NCBI GenBank assembly: GCA_040902585.1
Contig: JBBDXA010000136.1
Coordinates: 1 to 26,775 of the forward strand
Source of the DNA: JBBDXA01 sp040902585
Lineage (GTDB): Bacteria > Planctomycetota > Phycisphaerae > Phycisphaerales > Phycisphaeraceae
Length of the DNA stretch: 26,775 nucleotides
Reading direction: 5' to 3'
The notes beneath the pieces are model-generated. The model worked only from the letters and a program-made list of their open reading frames with translations. It had not been told where the DNA came from and did not search any database. Below are positions 1 to 6,482 of the stretch, one piece after another. Position 1 is the stretch's first letter; every line of letters begins with the position of its first letter. Made by a program: the position numbers and the translations under genes.

Positions 1-14
1 AACCGCACGCCTCT

Positions 15-41
15 GGCACCGCCCTTCCGGGACGGTGCTCC
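15..41. repeat. Right arm of palindromic GAGCACC element (copy A, left part outside window)
   Basis: This 27-base imperfect hairpin (GGCACCGCCC ... GGGACGGTGCTCC) matches the right arm of the complete elements at 9823-9927, 16734-16838 and 24778-24901. The left arm would lie upstream of the window. It is a diverged copy (ACCGCCC instead of ACCACCC, with the compensating change on the other side, so the hairpin is kept). Confidence 0.6.
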
Positions 42-155
42 ACGACTACGCTTCTGACACACGTTCCAAGGCCCGGCGAAGCCCACCGCCCGACGCCCGC
101 GGCCAACTTCATCACCCGGACTCATCGTGCCCCGCAAGGCGGGCTTCGCAAGGCC

Positions 156-536
156 TCAACTCACCCTGCGAAACCTGCCGGTGCTACGCGCCTGGTCCCT
201 CGGTCCCTCGATCCCTTGGTCCGTCTCTTCCACAATCAACACATACCCGCCGGCGATGTGGGCTTCCAGTTGCGCCGTCGGCATTCAGCCGACCATGCGC
301 GTGTGTATCTTCTGCAAGTCGTCCATGAACTTGAGGTCATTCGCGCCCGGCATTCGGATGGCGATCGACACGCGGGGCTCAGGAAGTGCGATCGCCTGCT
401 CAAGTTGGTTCGTTCGCGTAAAGATGAATATCGCTATATCCGCAACGTAGTTGAACGGAACGCTGAACCGCGCCCCACCCCACCAGGACCGCGGACCTTT
501 GCGAAAACGTGCTCGGAATGCACGTCTCCCCCCGAT
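156..536 (-). pseudogene. Broken coding remnant downstream of a zinc-ribbon gene
   Basis: Reading on the minus strand in the same frame as the zinc-ribbon gene at 537-866, sequence continues past its TAA stop for 83 codons to a TGA at 287-285, then resumes with an adjacent ATG (284-282) for 42 codons to a TGA at 158-156. The middle piece reads like real protein (for example FNYVADIAIFIFTRTNQLEQ, then RMPGANDLKFMDDLQKIHTR), but I see no good start codon. The last piece contains AQLEAHIAGGYVLIVEE and then runs into an 8-nt repeat, which gives a repetitive tail. I recognise no family. The likeliest explanation is a decayed gene with two nonsense changes; a small separate gene starting at 284 is possible. 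Confidence 0.3.
194..225. repeat. Four tandem 8-nt units (GGTCCCTC type)
   Basis: Four consecutive octamers read GGTCCCTC, GGTCCCTC, GATCCCTT, GGTCCGTC. This is one of several short-period tracts in the window (see 3346-3387, 3428-3469, 10995-11094, 20345-20422, 21083-21138 and 26292-26340). Confidence 0.6.
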
Positions 537-866
537 TTACAGGCAACGGTAACAGACGAAATACCCGGAGGTTCCTTGACGACCGCGACAATCAACCATT
601 ATGAGTGCGCCGCACCGGATACACTGCAATTCGACTCTAAAAGCCGCGTCGTCGTCGTCAGGCGAAAGTTCAGGAGTGTAGGGAACAACCTCGGGGTTCC
701 GTTCCTTCCGCCCGTGACGTTCAGCGCGAATTGGCCAACGGCCATTCTCGCACTTTGGACAGTAACCCGATGCAGAGCGCGTATCACGTCCGCATCCTGC
801 GCAGCACTTCAGCTTGCTACCAGATTTAGGGTCGGACACAGGGCTGACTCCAAAGTAGCTGTCCAA
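537..866 (-). CDS. Small protein with two zinc-ribbon-like cysteine pairs, unknown function
   Basis: The 109-residue frame carries CAGC and CPKC near the N-terminus (about residues 23 and 36) and CIRCG plus CYRC near the C-terminus, so two zinc knuckles or ribbons are likely. The region between them is acidic (SPDDDD). The frame opens with TTG at 866 just after an in-frame TGA. A GGAG lies too close to it (2 nt) to be a convincing ribosome-binding site, so the start is uncertain and the gene could be truncated. The next gene on this strand (960-1145) also encodes a small zinc-ribbon protein, 93 nt upstream. The frame runs on in protein-like sequence beyond the stop (see 156-536). Function unknown. 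Confidence 0.45.
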   Translation of the reverse strand: MDSYFGVSPVSDPKSGSKLKCCAGCGRDTRSASGYCPKCENGRWPIRAERHGRKERNPEVVPYTPELSPDDDDAAFRVELQCIRCGALIMVDCRGRQGTSGYFVCYRCL

Positions 867-959
867 TACTCCGACTCACTCGACTGGTGGACCTGGTTTG
901 ACCGATCAGGCCGTACTGCAGTGGCTGTTTAGTTCGCAAGCTCCGGCTGCGCCAGCCTA

Positions 960-1145
960 TCAAGCTCCCGAAGAGGCCACGGATCTGGCACCGTCATCTC
1001 CTTCGGTTTTCATTTCCCACTCATGACCGCATTCGGCACATTTCATGGGTTGGACCTTTTCGCCAACTTTTTTAGTGTGCGTACCCGGCGTTTGATGTGG
1101 AGTGGTTCTTGCGCATTTGGGGCACTTCGCTTTAACGGTCGCCAT
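960..1145 (-). CDS. Small zinc-ribbon protein
   Basis: This 61-residue protein begins MATVKAKCPKC and has a second pair CAEC about 25 residues later, followed by GHEW. This CPxC ... CxxCGHEW pattern is typical of small zinc-ribbon domains related to TFIIS- or phage-type ribbons. An upstream in-frame ATG at 1199 exists, but the start at 1145 is preferred because GGAG lies 7 nt before it. The C-terminal tail (EGDDGARSVASSGA) is low complexity. There is no clear operon partner apart from the other small zinc-ribbon frame downstream. The role could be nucleic-acid binding, but nothing here fixes it. Confidence 0.6.
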   Translation of the reverse strand: MATVKAKCPKCARTTPHQTPGTHTKKVGEKVQPMKCAECGHEWEMKTEGDDGARSVASSGA

Positions 1146-1289
1146 GTCAAATCTCCGGAATAGATGAAGCGCGATCCACAGATTGAACAACGCATCCAAC
1201 CCTCGGCGCGGATTTTATCCGCAAGCCACTATTGCCGCAAGACTTTTCACGGATCATGCCGGGCAATCGCCTATGGCCTATTCTGATTC

Positions 1290-1407
1290 TCCTCCCTCCC
1301 CCGGAGACAGGGAGGGTTAGCGGAGGGCCGGCGCACTGCATCATTGCGGGCACAACGAGAGGGCGGTGAGCCGACCCTCCCCCAGCCCCTCCCAAAGAGG
1401 GAGGGGC
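1290..1407. repeat. Pair of inverted GC-rich hairpins (CCCTCCC/GGGAGGG family)
   Basis: The left hairpin at about 1290-1328 has arms CCCTCCC and GGGAGGG. The right hairpin at 1371-1407 reads CGACCCTCCCCCAGCCCCTC followed by GGGAGGGG. They are roughly inverted to each other across about 45 nt. They belong to the same family as the better-conserved copies at 19271-19430 and 26714-26756. In translation this family gives peptides such as LPQPLPKREG, which should not be taken as genes. Confidence 0.65.
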
Positions 1408-1430
1408 GTTCTGAAACGGTCTTTCAGCCG

Positions 1431-1640
1431 TCACGCCGCGGTCGACACCCCACCAGGAGTGTTGGTACTCACGGGCTGGCAGGCCGGGCCGCTCTGGGCG
1501 CGGGCGTTGAACTAGAACGCCGTCAGCCACACCGTCGCGCCGTTGGCCGCCCCAGCGGGGAACTCGACATCCGCTACCGTCCGCATCGTGTTGCCCTCGA
1601 ACCGCCTCGCGCCTCCGCCGGACTTGAGCCGCTGCGGCGA
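1431..1640 (-). pseudogene. Remnant of a protein-coding gene, interrupted by TAG
   Basis: On the minus strand a frame reads RLKSGGGARRFEGNTMRTVA, then DVEFPAGAANGATVWLTAF, a TAG at 1514-1512, then FNARAQSGPACQPVSTNTPG up to a TGA at 1433-1431. Both sides of the TAG look like one continuous protein C-terminus, possibly a beta-sandwich type domain, with the TAG replacing an aromatic codon. Only about 70 codons remain and another in-frame TAG lies just upstream, so I read it as a 3-prime fragment of a lost gene. The family is not recognised. Confidence 0.3.
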
Positions 1641-2110
1641 CTACCAGGGGTGAGCAGGCCCGGATCGGCAGGGCACAGCGACAGAGATCGACCGCGGACG
1701 TCGCTGCCCATTGCCGCATCCCAACGTGCAATACAATCGTTCGGCATACGTTAGGTCATCATCCGCCCCCCGGCGGCAGCGCGATCGCTTCGCGCAGGAC
1801 GGCCTGATTCTCGGCCAAACCTCGTGTCTAGTAGACACGGGGTAGACACGAGGTAGACATTTGACAACTTCTTATGAACACAGAACTTAAAATCAAATGG
1901 CTACCAGGGGGTAGGGGGTATGGTAGACACGTGTCTACCTCGGGGAAACCCTTGATCGGCGGGTGGCTGGGGCTGGAGTCCGCGGAAGCCCCGGCCCGGT
2001 AAACCCTGTGCGTCCATCGGCCGGGGTTTCGCCGAGCCTCAAACCCAACTGCCCCATACCCGTTTCCGCCCTGCGACAATCCACCGCCGGGCGGACATCG
2101 GGGTAAAACC
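1641..2110. other. Stretch without an intact gene before mqnE
   Basis: No open frame here looks like an intact gene. On the minus strand a short stretch at about 1763-1822 reads LAENQAVLREAIALPPGGG before a stop, perhaps another fossil C-terminus. The A+T-rich part at about 1858-1903 and the TAGACAC cluster (1821-1941) are the only other structured parts. Confidence 0.4.
1821..1941. repeat. Cluster of TAGACAC sites with perfect 18-bp palindrome
   Basis: TAGACAC or its complement occurs repeatedly. At 1823-1839 CGTGTCTA and TAGACACG face each other across one base. GGTAGACACG follows at 1841-1850 and AGGTAGACAT at 1851-1860, giving a 10-nt period. At 1922-1939 there is a perfect palindrome GGTAGACACGTGTCTACC. 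About 60 nt separate the two groups. It could be a set of protein-binding sites upstream of mqnE, or a period-10 member of the hairpin family seen elsewhere in the window. Confidence 0.55.
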
Positions 2111-2116
2111 TATGAT
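2111..2116 (+). promoter_or_regulatory. Possible -10 box of mqnE
   Basis: TATGAT lies 9 nt before the ATG at 2126, with no convincing ribosome-binding site between them. The mRNA would have a leader of only about 2-3 nt. No clear -35 box is seen. Confidence 0.4.
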
Positions 2117-2125
2117 TGGCAGAAC

Positions 2126-3352
2126 ATGACCAGCGACCTGACCCCCATTGCCGAGAAGGTTTACGCCAACGAGCGGCTCACCGCCGACGATGGCCTGACG
2201 CTCCTGCGCACCCACGACATCTGGACGCTGGGCGAGCTGGCCAGCCACGTCCGCCGACGCCTGCACGGCGACACCGCGTACTACAACATCAATCGTCACG
2301 TCAACTACACCAACCTCTGCGCGCTCTCCTGCAAGTTCTGTTCGTTCTATCGCAAGACCGGCGATGAAGGCGTGTACGAATACGATGTGGAGCACATGGC
2401 GAAGATGGCGGCGGAGGCGGCGAGCGCCGGGGCGACGGAAGTCCACATCGTCGGCGGTCTGCATCCTTATCTGCCTTTCTCCTATTACACCGACATGCTC
2501 GCGGCGATCCGGCAGGCAGCGCCGAAGCTGCACATCAAAGCGTTCACCGCGGTCGAGATCGTCCACCTGGCGCGGATCAGCAAGCGCGGCCGCGACCTGC
2601 ATGGTGTGCTCAGCGATCTGAAAGAGGCCGGCCTGGGTTCCCTGCCCGGCGGCGGCGCGGAAGTGTTTGACGATCGCGTGCACGATGAAGCGTTCAAGGG
2701 AAAGATCCGCAGTGACAAGTGGCTCGAAGTTCACAAGACCGCGCACGAGCTTGGCATCATGTCCAACGCGACGATTCTTTACGGTCACATCGAGTCGATC
2801 GAGGATCGCGTGCATCACCTTTGCATGCTGCGCGAGGCGCAGGATGAGGCGATCAAGAGAATGTCTGATGTCGGATTTCTGATGTCTGATTGCAAGGCAG
2901 AACTTGCCGCCCCCTCCGAGTTCAGAAATCAGAAATCAGAAATCAGAAATTCTCCCTTCGGCCACTTCCAGACCGTCATCCCCCTGCCCTTCATCCCTGA
3001 TGACAGCGAACTGGAACATCTCTACGGCCCGACGGCGCTGGATGACCTGCGCATGCTCGCGGCCAGTCGCCTGATGCTGGACAACTTCCCGCACGTGAAA
3101 GCGTTCTGGATCATGCAGACGCTGCCCTTCAGCCAGGTCGCGCTGGACTGGGGCGTCGATGATATGGATGGCACCGTCGTGTGGTACGACATCACCAAAG
3201 TCGGCGGCACCGACACGCATCAGGAAACCGATGTCCGCCTGCTGCGAAGGGCGATCATCGAAGCGGGGTACCGCCCGATCGAACGCGACACGCTGTATCG
3301 AAGGATCGAAAGAAAGGAAGCGGCGTGGAGCGTGGCGAAGGCGGAGGCTTGA
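2126..3352 (+). CDS. mqnE: Aminofutalosine synthase MqnE (radical SAM) with an in-frame insertion
   Basis: MqnE joins the product of MqnA to an adenosyl radical from S-adenosylmethionine to form aminofutalosine in the futalosine route to menaquinone. The radical SAM cluster motif CALSCKFC is at residues 65-72, within the family signature NLCALSCKFCSFYRK. GLGSLPGGGAEVF and the C-terminal FWIMQTLPFSQVALDWGVDD are also family-typical. At 408 residues it is longer than usual because about 37 residues (about 241-277, including MSDVGFLMSDC and FRNQKSEIRN) separate AQDE from GHFQTVIPLPF, which are nearly adjacent in normal MqnE. The extra DNA is a heptamer-based hairpin (2862-2949). Other mqn genes are not in the window. 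The ATG at 2126 follows a TATGAT box. The stop codon lies inside the first unit of a heptamer tract. Confidence 0.93.
   Translation: MTSDLTPIAEKVYANERLTADDGLTLLRTHDIWTLGELASHVRRRLHGDTAYYNINRHVNYTNLCALSCKFCSFYRKTGDEGVYEYDVEHMAKMAAEAASAGATEVHIVGGLHPYLPFSYYTDMLAAIRQAAPKLHIKAFTAVEIVHLARISKRGRDLHGVLSDLKEAGLGSLPGGGAEVFDDRVHDEAFKGKIRSDKWLEVHKTAHELGIMSNATILYGHIESIEDRVHHLCMLREAQDEAIKRMSDVGFLMSDCKAELAAPSEFRNQKSEIRNSPFGHFQTVIPLPFIPDDSELEHLYGPTALDDLRMLAASRLMLDNFPHVKAFWIMQTLPFSQVALDWGVDDMDGTVVWYDITKVGGTDTHQETDVRLLRRAIIEAGYRPIERDTLYRRIERKEAAWSVAKAEA
2862..2949. repeat. Heptamer hairpin element inside mqnE
   Basis: The left arm (2862-2889) is four 7-nt units: TGTCTGA, TGTCGGA, TTTCTGA, TGTCTGA. The right arm (2922-2949) is four copies of TCAGAAA, the reverse complement of TTTCTGA. 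The two 28-nt arms pair with a few mismatches around a 32-nt loop, which itself holds GCAAG...CTTGC. The element is read through in frame by mqnE. Confidence 0.75.
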
Positions 3353-3387
3353 GGCTTGAGACTTGAGACTTGAGACTTGAGATTTGA
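3346..3387. repeat. Six tandem heptamers starting at the mqnE stop codon
   Basis: The units are GGCTTGA twice, GACTTGA three times, then GATTTGA. The TGA of the first unit (3350-3352) is the stop codon of mqnE. No inverted partner arm was found nearby. Confidence 0.75.
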
Positions 3388-3427
3388 CCTGTCTTGCATT
3401 GCTCTTTGACAACCTGCTAATTCCTCT

Positions 3428-3469
3428 GCCCTCTTCCCTTGGCCCTTGGCCCTCTGCCCTTGGCCCTCT
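3428..3469. repeat. Six tandem heptamers of GCCCTTG/GCCCTCT type
   Basis: The units read GCCCTCT, TCCCTTG, GCCCTTG, GCCCTCT, GCCCTTG, GCCCTCT. The tract ends 3 nt before the stop codon of the convergent prepilin-like gene (3473). With the tract at 3346-3387 it fills most of the 120-nt gap between the two convergent stop codons. Confidence 0.7.
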
Positions 3470-3472
3470 GCT

Positions 3473-4213
3473 TCAGAACTCCCCCGGGTTATAGACTTCC
3501 TGGAGTCGCTGAAGGTCTTTGCTGTTGGGGTGGACCGCGTGAAACGACTGGATCAACGGCGTTCGTGGGTCTTCCCAGATCCAAAGTTCGCTGTGGCCGT
3601 CGAGGAAGCTGAGCGTGGCGGCCTTGCCGTAGTGATAGCTGGCGGGCCAGTCGATGTACGCGGTGTTGCTCGCGTGGTTCTTCGGATAGATCACCCACGA
3701 ACCCCAGTTGTAACCGCGCGGGTCAGGCTCTTCGATGAAGAGCATCGTCTTGCCCGGCTGACGAAACGCATTGCTCTTGAGCACCGGCTCCACGTACCAG
3801 TTGTTCGTCCCGCTGACGAAGTTGCTCATCGAATACGTGCGCAGGTAATCCGTCCTCGGATCGGAAGGACACTTGTAAAGCGCCAGGTCATTGATGTAGG
3901 GCCAGAGCTTGCCGATGCGAATCGCTTCTTCGGTTTCGTTGGCGGGAATGATGGGGGCGGCCAGGTTCCTCACCCAGTCATAGCTGAGCGTGCCGGTGTG
4001 AGCGCCGACGAGGCGGGACTGATTCTCGTTGGCGTAGTTGCGCCAGGCGACGGAAAGCTGATGCTGACCGGAAAGACAGATGGCAACGCGGGCATGTTCC
4101 CTGGCCTTGCCGAGTTGCGGGAGGAGGAGGGAAAGCAGGATGATGATGATCGCGACGACTGCGAGCAGTTCGGGAACGGTGAAGCCCGTGCGTTGGCGCT
4201 TGTGTCGCGACAC
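3473..4213 (-). CDS. Prepilin-like (type II pseudopilin) protein, DUF1559-like layout
   Basis: The N-terminus has a short basic leader followed by the prepilin peptidase motif GFTVPEL and a hydrophobic stretch (LAVVAIIIILLSLLLPQLGK), as in type IV pilin and type II secretion pseudopilins. The globular part has LYKCPSDP and ends with a HYGKAATLSFLDGH segment, resembling the H-x9-DG end of the prepilin-like proteins that are multiplied in Planctomycetota (here with ten residues between H and DG). A GTG start at 4213 is chosen because AAGGA lies 7 nt upstream and gives a 10-residue leader; an in-frame ATG at 4252 would add 13 residues. It follows the secreted protein gene at 4303-5754 on the same strand, 89 nt downstream. 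Likely envelope-located; partner unknown. Confidence 0.8.
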   Translation of the reverse strand: MSRHKRQRTGFTVPELLAVVAIIIILLSLLLPQLGKAREHARVAICLSGQHQLSVAWRNYANENQSRLVGAHTGTLSYDWVRNLAAPIIPANETEEAIRIGKLWPYINDLALYKCPSDPRTDYLRTYSMSNFVSGTNNWYVEPVLKSNAFRQPGKTMLFIEEPDPRGYNWGSWVIYPKNHASNTAYIDWPASYHYGKAATLSFLDGHSELWIWEDPRTPLIQSFHAVHPNSKDLQRLQEVYNPGEF

Positions 4214-4302
4214 ATTCGAATCCTTGTGCCCCGGATCAGTGCCACATCTCACTTATCTATCTCTTGGTGAATTATGACCTGCACTCGCGCCCAAGGCAAC
4301 TG

Positions 4303-5754
4303 CTACTTCGCAATCGGCGTGGATTTGAAGGTCACGCGGTACGCCCGATCCGGATCGCAGACGCGCGGATTGGGAATGAGGATGAAGTCATCGGTCACGG
4401 CCGGATTCAGGTCCGCTCCTTCGGTGACCTGGGCCTTGCCGATGCGATGCGGAAGGAAGGCGACGATGGGGCGCCAGCCGCGCTGGGCGCCGTTGGTGTT
4501 CACCGGTTCGAAGCTCTTGGCTCCGCGGTTGGGTTTGATGATGAGCGTGAACGTGCCGTCCTTCTCGGTAAGCGACTGTTCGTAGGCGAGGGTGCCGGCG
4601 GCGGGTGCGGCGAGGCGGGCGATCCACGCGGGGTCGCCGTAGAAGGCGACGGTGTCGCGATCGTAGAGCAGGCCGAAGCCGTCCTGAGCGGTGAGCTTGA
4701 GCTGCGTCGCCGCGGGCGAAGGCGTGATGCGGCGGGTCGGACGCAGCGAGGCGCTGAGTTCATCCTTCGCGTTGTCGGGGAAGCAGGTTTCCAGGCGATG
4801 GATCATCGCATGTTGATTGGCGAAGAACGCTTCGGTGAAGGAGAAGCGGCCGGGCTGTTCGACGAAGTAGTCGAGGCAACCCCAGCCGGCGTAGCCGTAC
4901 CACGTGAGCACGGTGTAGCCCATCATCTGGTTGACGCCTGCGGAGTGCATCCACGCGAGGGCCATGGCATCGGTGGAATCAACGTGGCCCATCAGGCAAT
5001 TGCCGATGGGCAGGTAGACCTTGGGGTTGTCGGATTGGATCGGATGCTTCTGACCTTGGGTGTCGAGGCCGAAGAGGTTGCCGTCGGTGCTCTTGAAGTA
5101 GCCGTTGCGGTAGCGATAGCCGATCTGCCAGTCGCGTTCGGTGGCGTGGCCGGAGGTGACGAAGAGGTCGGCGTGATAATCGTTGAGTGTGTTGACGAGG
5201 AGTTTGGTGGTGTCTGTTTCACACTGGCCGACCTTGGCTTCATCACCCTTGTCCTTGCGGACCATCTTGTTCTTAATCAGCTCGCAGTACCAGATGCCTT
5301 CGGGGACCATCTCCATGGCGAGCTCGGTGCCGGAGGCGACCTTCCTGATGGTGAGCGGCTCAGCATGTTTGGCGATGCGCAGGGCGTCGGCCGCGTCGTA
5401 GCCGGTGAGAATGCCCCAGAGGGTGTCGGTGTAGGGATCATCATCGTACTGGCGCGTGAGGCGATGGACGCGCATGACGAACTCGCGCGAGGCTTCAGCG
5501 GGCGTCGCGACGAAGCAGGTGAACTTCGGATGCGACTGTTTCAGCGAGGTGAGCGCTTCATCGACGGACTTGTCGAACTCGACGACTTCGCCTTTGTGTT
5601 TGGCGATGAGGGCGTCAACGACCTTCGCCCACGCGGCGTCGGCGCGGGTTTGTTTGGAGACGATGATGATGTAATCAGCCGCTTGCGGCTTAGCGCTCAC
5701 CTGGACAGAAGCGATGAACACAAAACAGGCGGCCAGGCCAATGATAAGTCGCAA
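4303..5754 (-). CDS. Secreted protein with possible caspase/gingipain-like (clan CD) core
   Basis: The protein is about 483 residues and is probably exported. A TTG start at 5754 is preferred because GGAG lies 8 nt upstream and the protein then begins with a clean signal peptide (RLIIGLAACFVFIASVQVSA, then KP). The longer ATG frame from 5823 would put 23 odd residues in front. The middle has YHADLFVTSGHATERDW (His about 203) and LPIGNCLMGHVDSTDAMALA (Cys about 253) followed by GVNQMMGYT. A His after a strand and a small-residue-Cys after a second strand is how clan CD cysteine peptidases such as gingipain (C25) are laid out. This is a pattern match only. The C-terminal 130 residues look like a beta-rich domain. 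Neighbours on the strand are a Uma2 protein upstream and a prepilin-like protein downstream. Confidence 0.6.
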   Translation of the reverse strand: MRLIIGLAACFVFIASVQVSAKPQAADYIIIVSKQTRADAAWAKVVDALIAKHKGEVVEFDKSVDEALTSLKQSHPKFTCFVATPAEASREFVMRVHRLTRQYDDDPYTDTLWGILTGYDAADALRIAKHAEPLTIRKVASGTELAMEMVPEGIWYCELIKNKMVRKDKGDEAKVGQCETDTTKLLVNTLNDYHADLFVTSGHATERDWQIGYRYRNGYFKSTDGNLFGLDTQGQKHPIQSDNPKVYLPIGNCLMGHVDSTDAMALAWMHSAGVNQMMGYTVLTWYGYAGWGCLDYFVEQPGRFSFTEAFFANQHAMIHRLETCFPDNAKDELSASLRPTRRITPSPAATQLKLTAQDGFGLLYDRDTVAFYGDPAWIARLAAPAAGTLAYEQSLTEKDGTFTLIIKPNRGAKSFEPVNTNGAQRGWRPIVAFLPHRIGKAQVTEGADLNPAVTDDFILIPNPRVCDPDRAYRVTFKSTPIAK

Positions 5755-5833
5755 GATAAAGTCTCCTATGAGAGAAGCGTCGCACGACACGACACGCGAT
5801 GCGCGGGTAATCGGTCGCCGCAACGGACAAAGC

Positions 5834-6385
5834 TCAGAAGATATCGCTTACCTTACATTTGAACCCCGGCACGACATCCTCGCCTTCGAGGACGTCGTCA
5901 ATGCTGACGATGCGCAGCTTGCGCGGCGAGCGGTAGATAGTGACAGTTTTCATATGCGGATCAACGACCCACACGAGTTTCGTGCCGGCCTTGAGCCACA
6001 TCTTCACCTTGTCGGTGACCTCGTTGATCGTGTCGCCCGGCGAAATCACTTCAGCCGCCAGATCAGGCGGGCCTTCCCAGAAGAACTTGGGAATCCCCGT
6101 CTTGGGAATCCGCTTGCGGCTCACGAACGACACATCCGGCGCTCGAACGGTGTCCGGCTTGCGACTGATGACGTATCCTGTCTCGGCGGCGAATACTGCG
6201 CCCAGACGCTTGCTCTCCACATGATTGGCGAGCACTCGGGCGAGGCGAATCGATATGAAGCCGTGTTCGGATCCCGCTGGCGCCATGGTGCGGACCTCCC
6301 CGTTGATCAGCTCGCGGCGCACCTTTCCGCCGGGCATGCGGAACAGTTGGTCGGCCGTCGTGAGTTGCCGGGCTGCACGTGTCAT
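5834..6385 (-). CDS. Uma2 family (DUF820) PD-(D/E)XK-like endonuclease
   Basis: The sequence follows the Uma2/DUF820 pattern throughout: LTTADQLFRMP near the N-terminus, RRELINGEVRTM, a helix with IRLARVLANHV, then RAPDVSFVS, PPDLAAEVISPGDT and KLVWVVDP. The D of APDV, the E of AAEV and the K of the following helix correspond to the restriction-like active site proposed for this family. Its biological role is unsettled; such genes are multiplied in cyanobacteria and planctomycetes. ATG at 6385 gives 183 residues and is preferred because a TACAAT box lies exactly 6 nt before it; a GTG at 6427 would add 14 residues. It ends 79 nt before the secreted protein gene on the same strand. Confidence 0.85.
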   Translation of the reverse strand: MTRAARQLTTADQLFRMPGGKVRRELINGEVRTMAPAGSEHGFISIRLARVLANHVESKRLGAVFAAETGYVISRKPDTVRAPDVSFVSRKRIPKTGIPKFFWEGPPDLAAEVISPGDTINEVTDKVKMWLKAGTKLVWVVDPHMKTVTIYRSPRKLRIVSIDDVLEGEDVVPGFKCKVSDIF

Positions 6386-6391
6386 GGCCCC

Positions 6392-6397
6392 ATTGTA
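6392..6397 (-). promoter_or_regulatory. -10 box implying a leaderless Uma2 mRNA
   Basis: On the minus strand TACAAT is followed by six bases (GGGGCC) and then the ATG at 6385, so transcription would begin at or next to the A of the start codon. No ribosome-binding site can fit. No good -35 box is visible. Confidence 0.45.
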
Positions 6398-6482
6398 TCG
6401 CGGCCGACCGGTCGCTAGAATGTCCACTCCAACTAATACGTAATCGTACTATTCGAGATTAACGCTTCCAAGGATCTTCATC

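Noticed and set aside
1344..1754. Plus-strand frame with an LPQPLPKREG peptide
   Set aside because: This peptide is a signature of the GC-rich hairpin repeat, and the remainder is Arg-rich antisense-like sequence.
4264..5862. Plus-strand open frame of about 530 codons
   Set aside because: It is the antisense shadow of the secreted protein gene (4303-5754), which has a signal peptide, ribosome-binding site and sensible composition.
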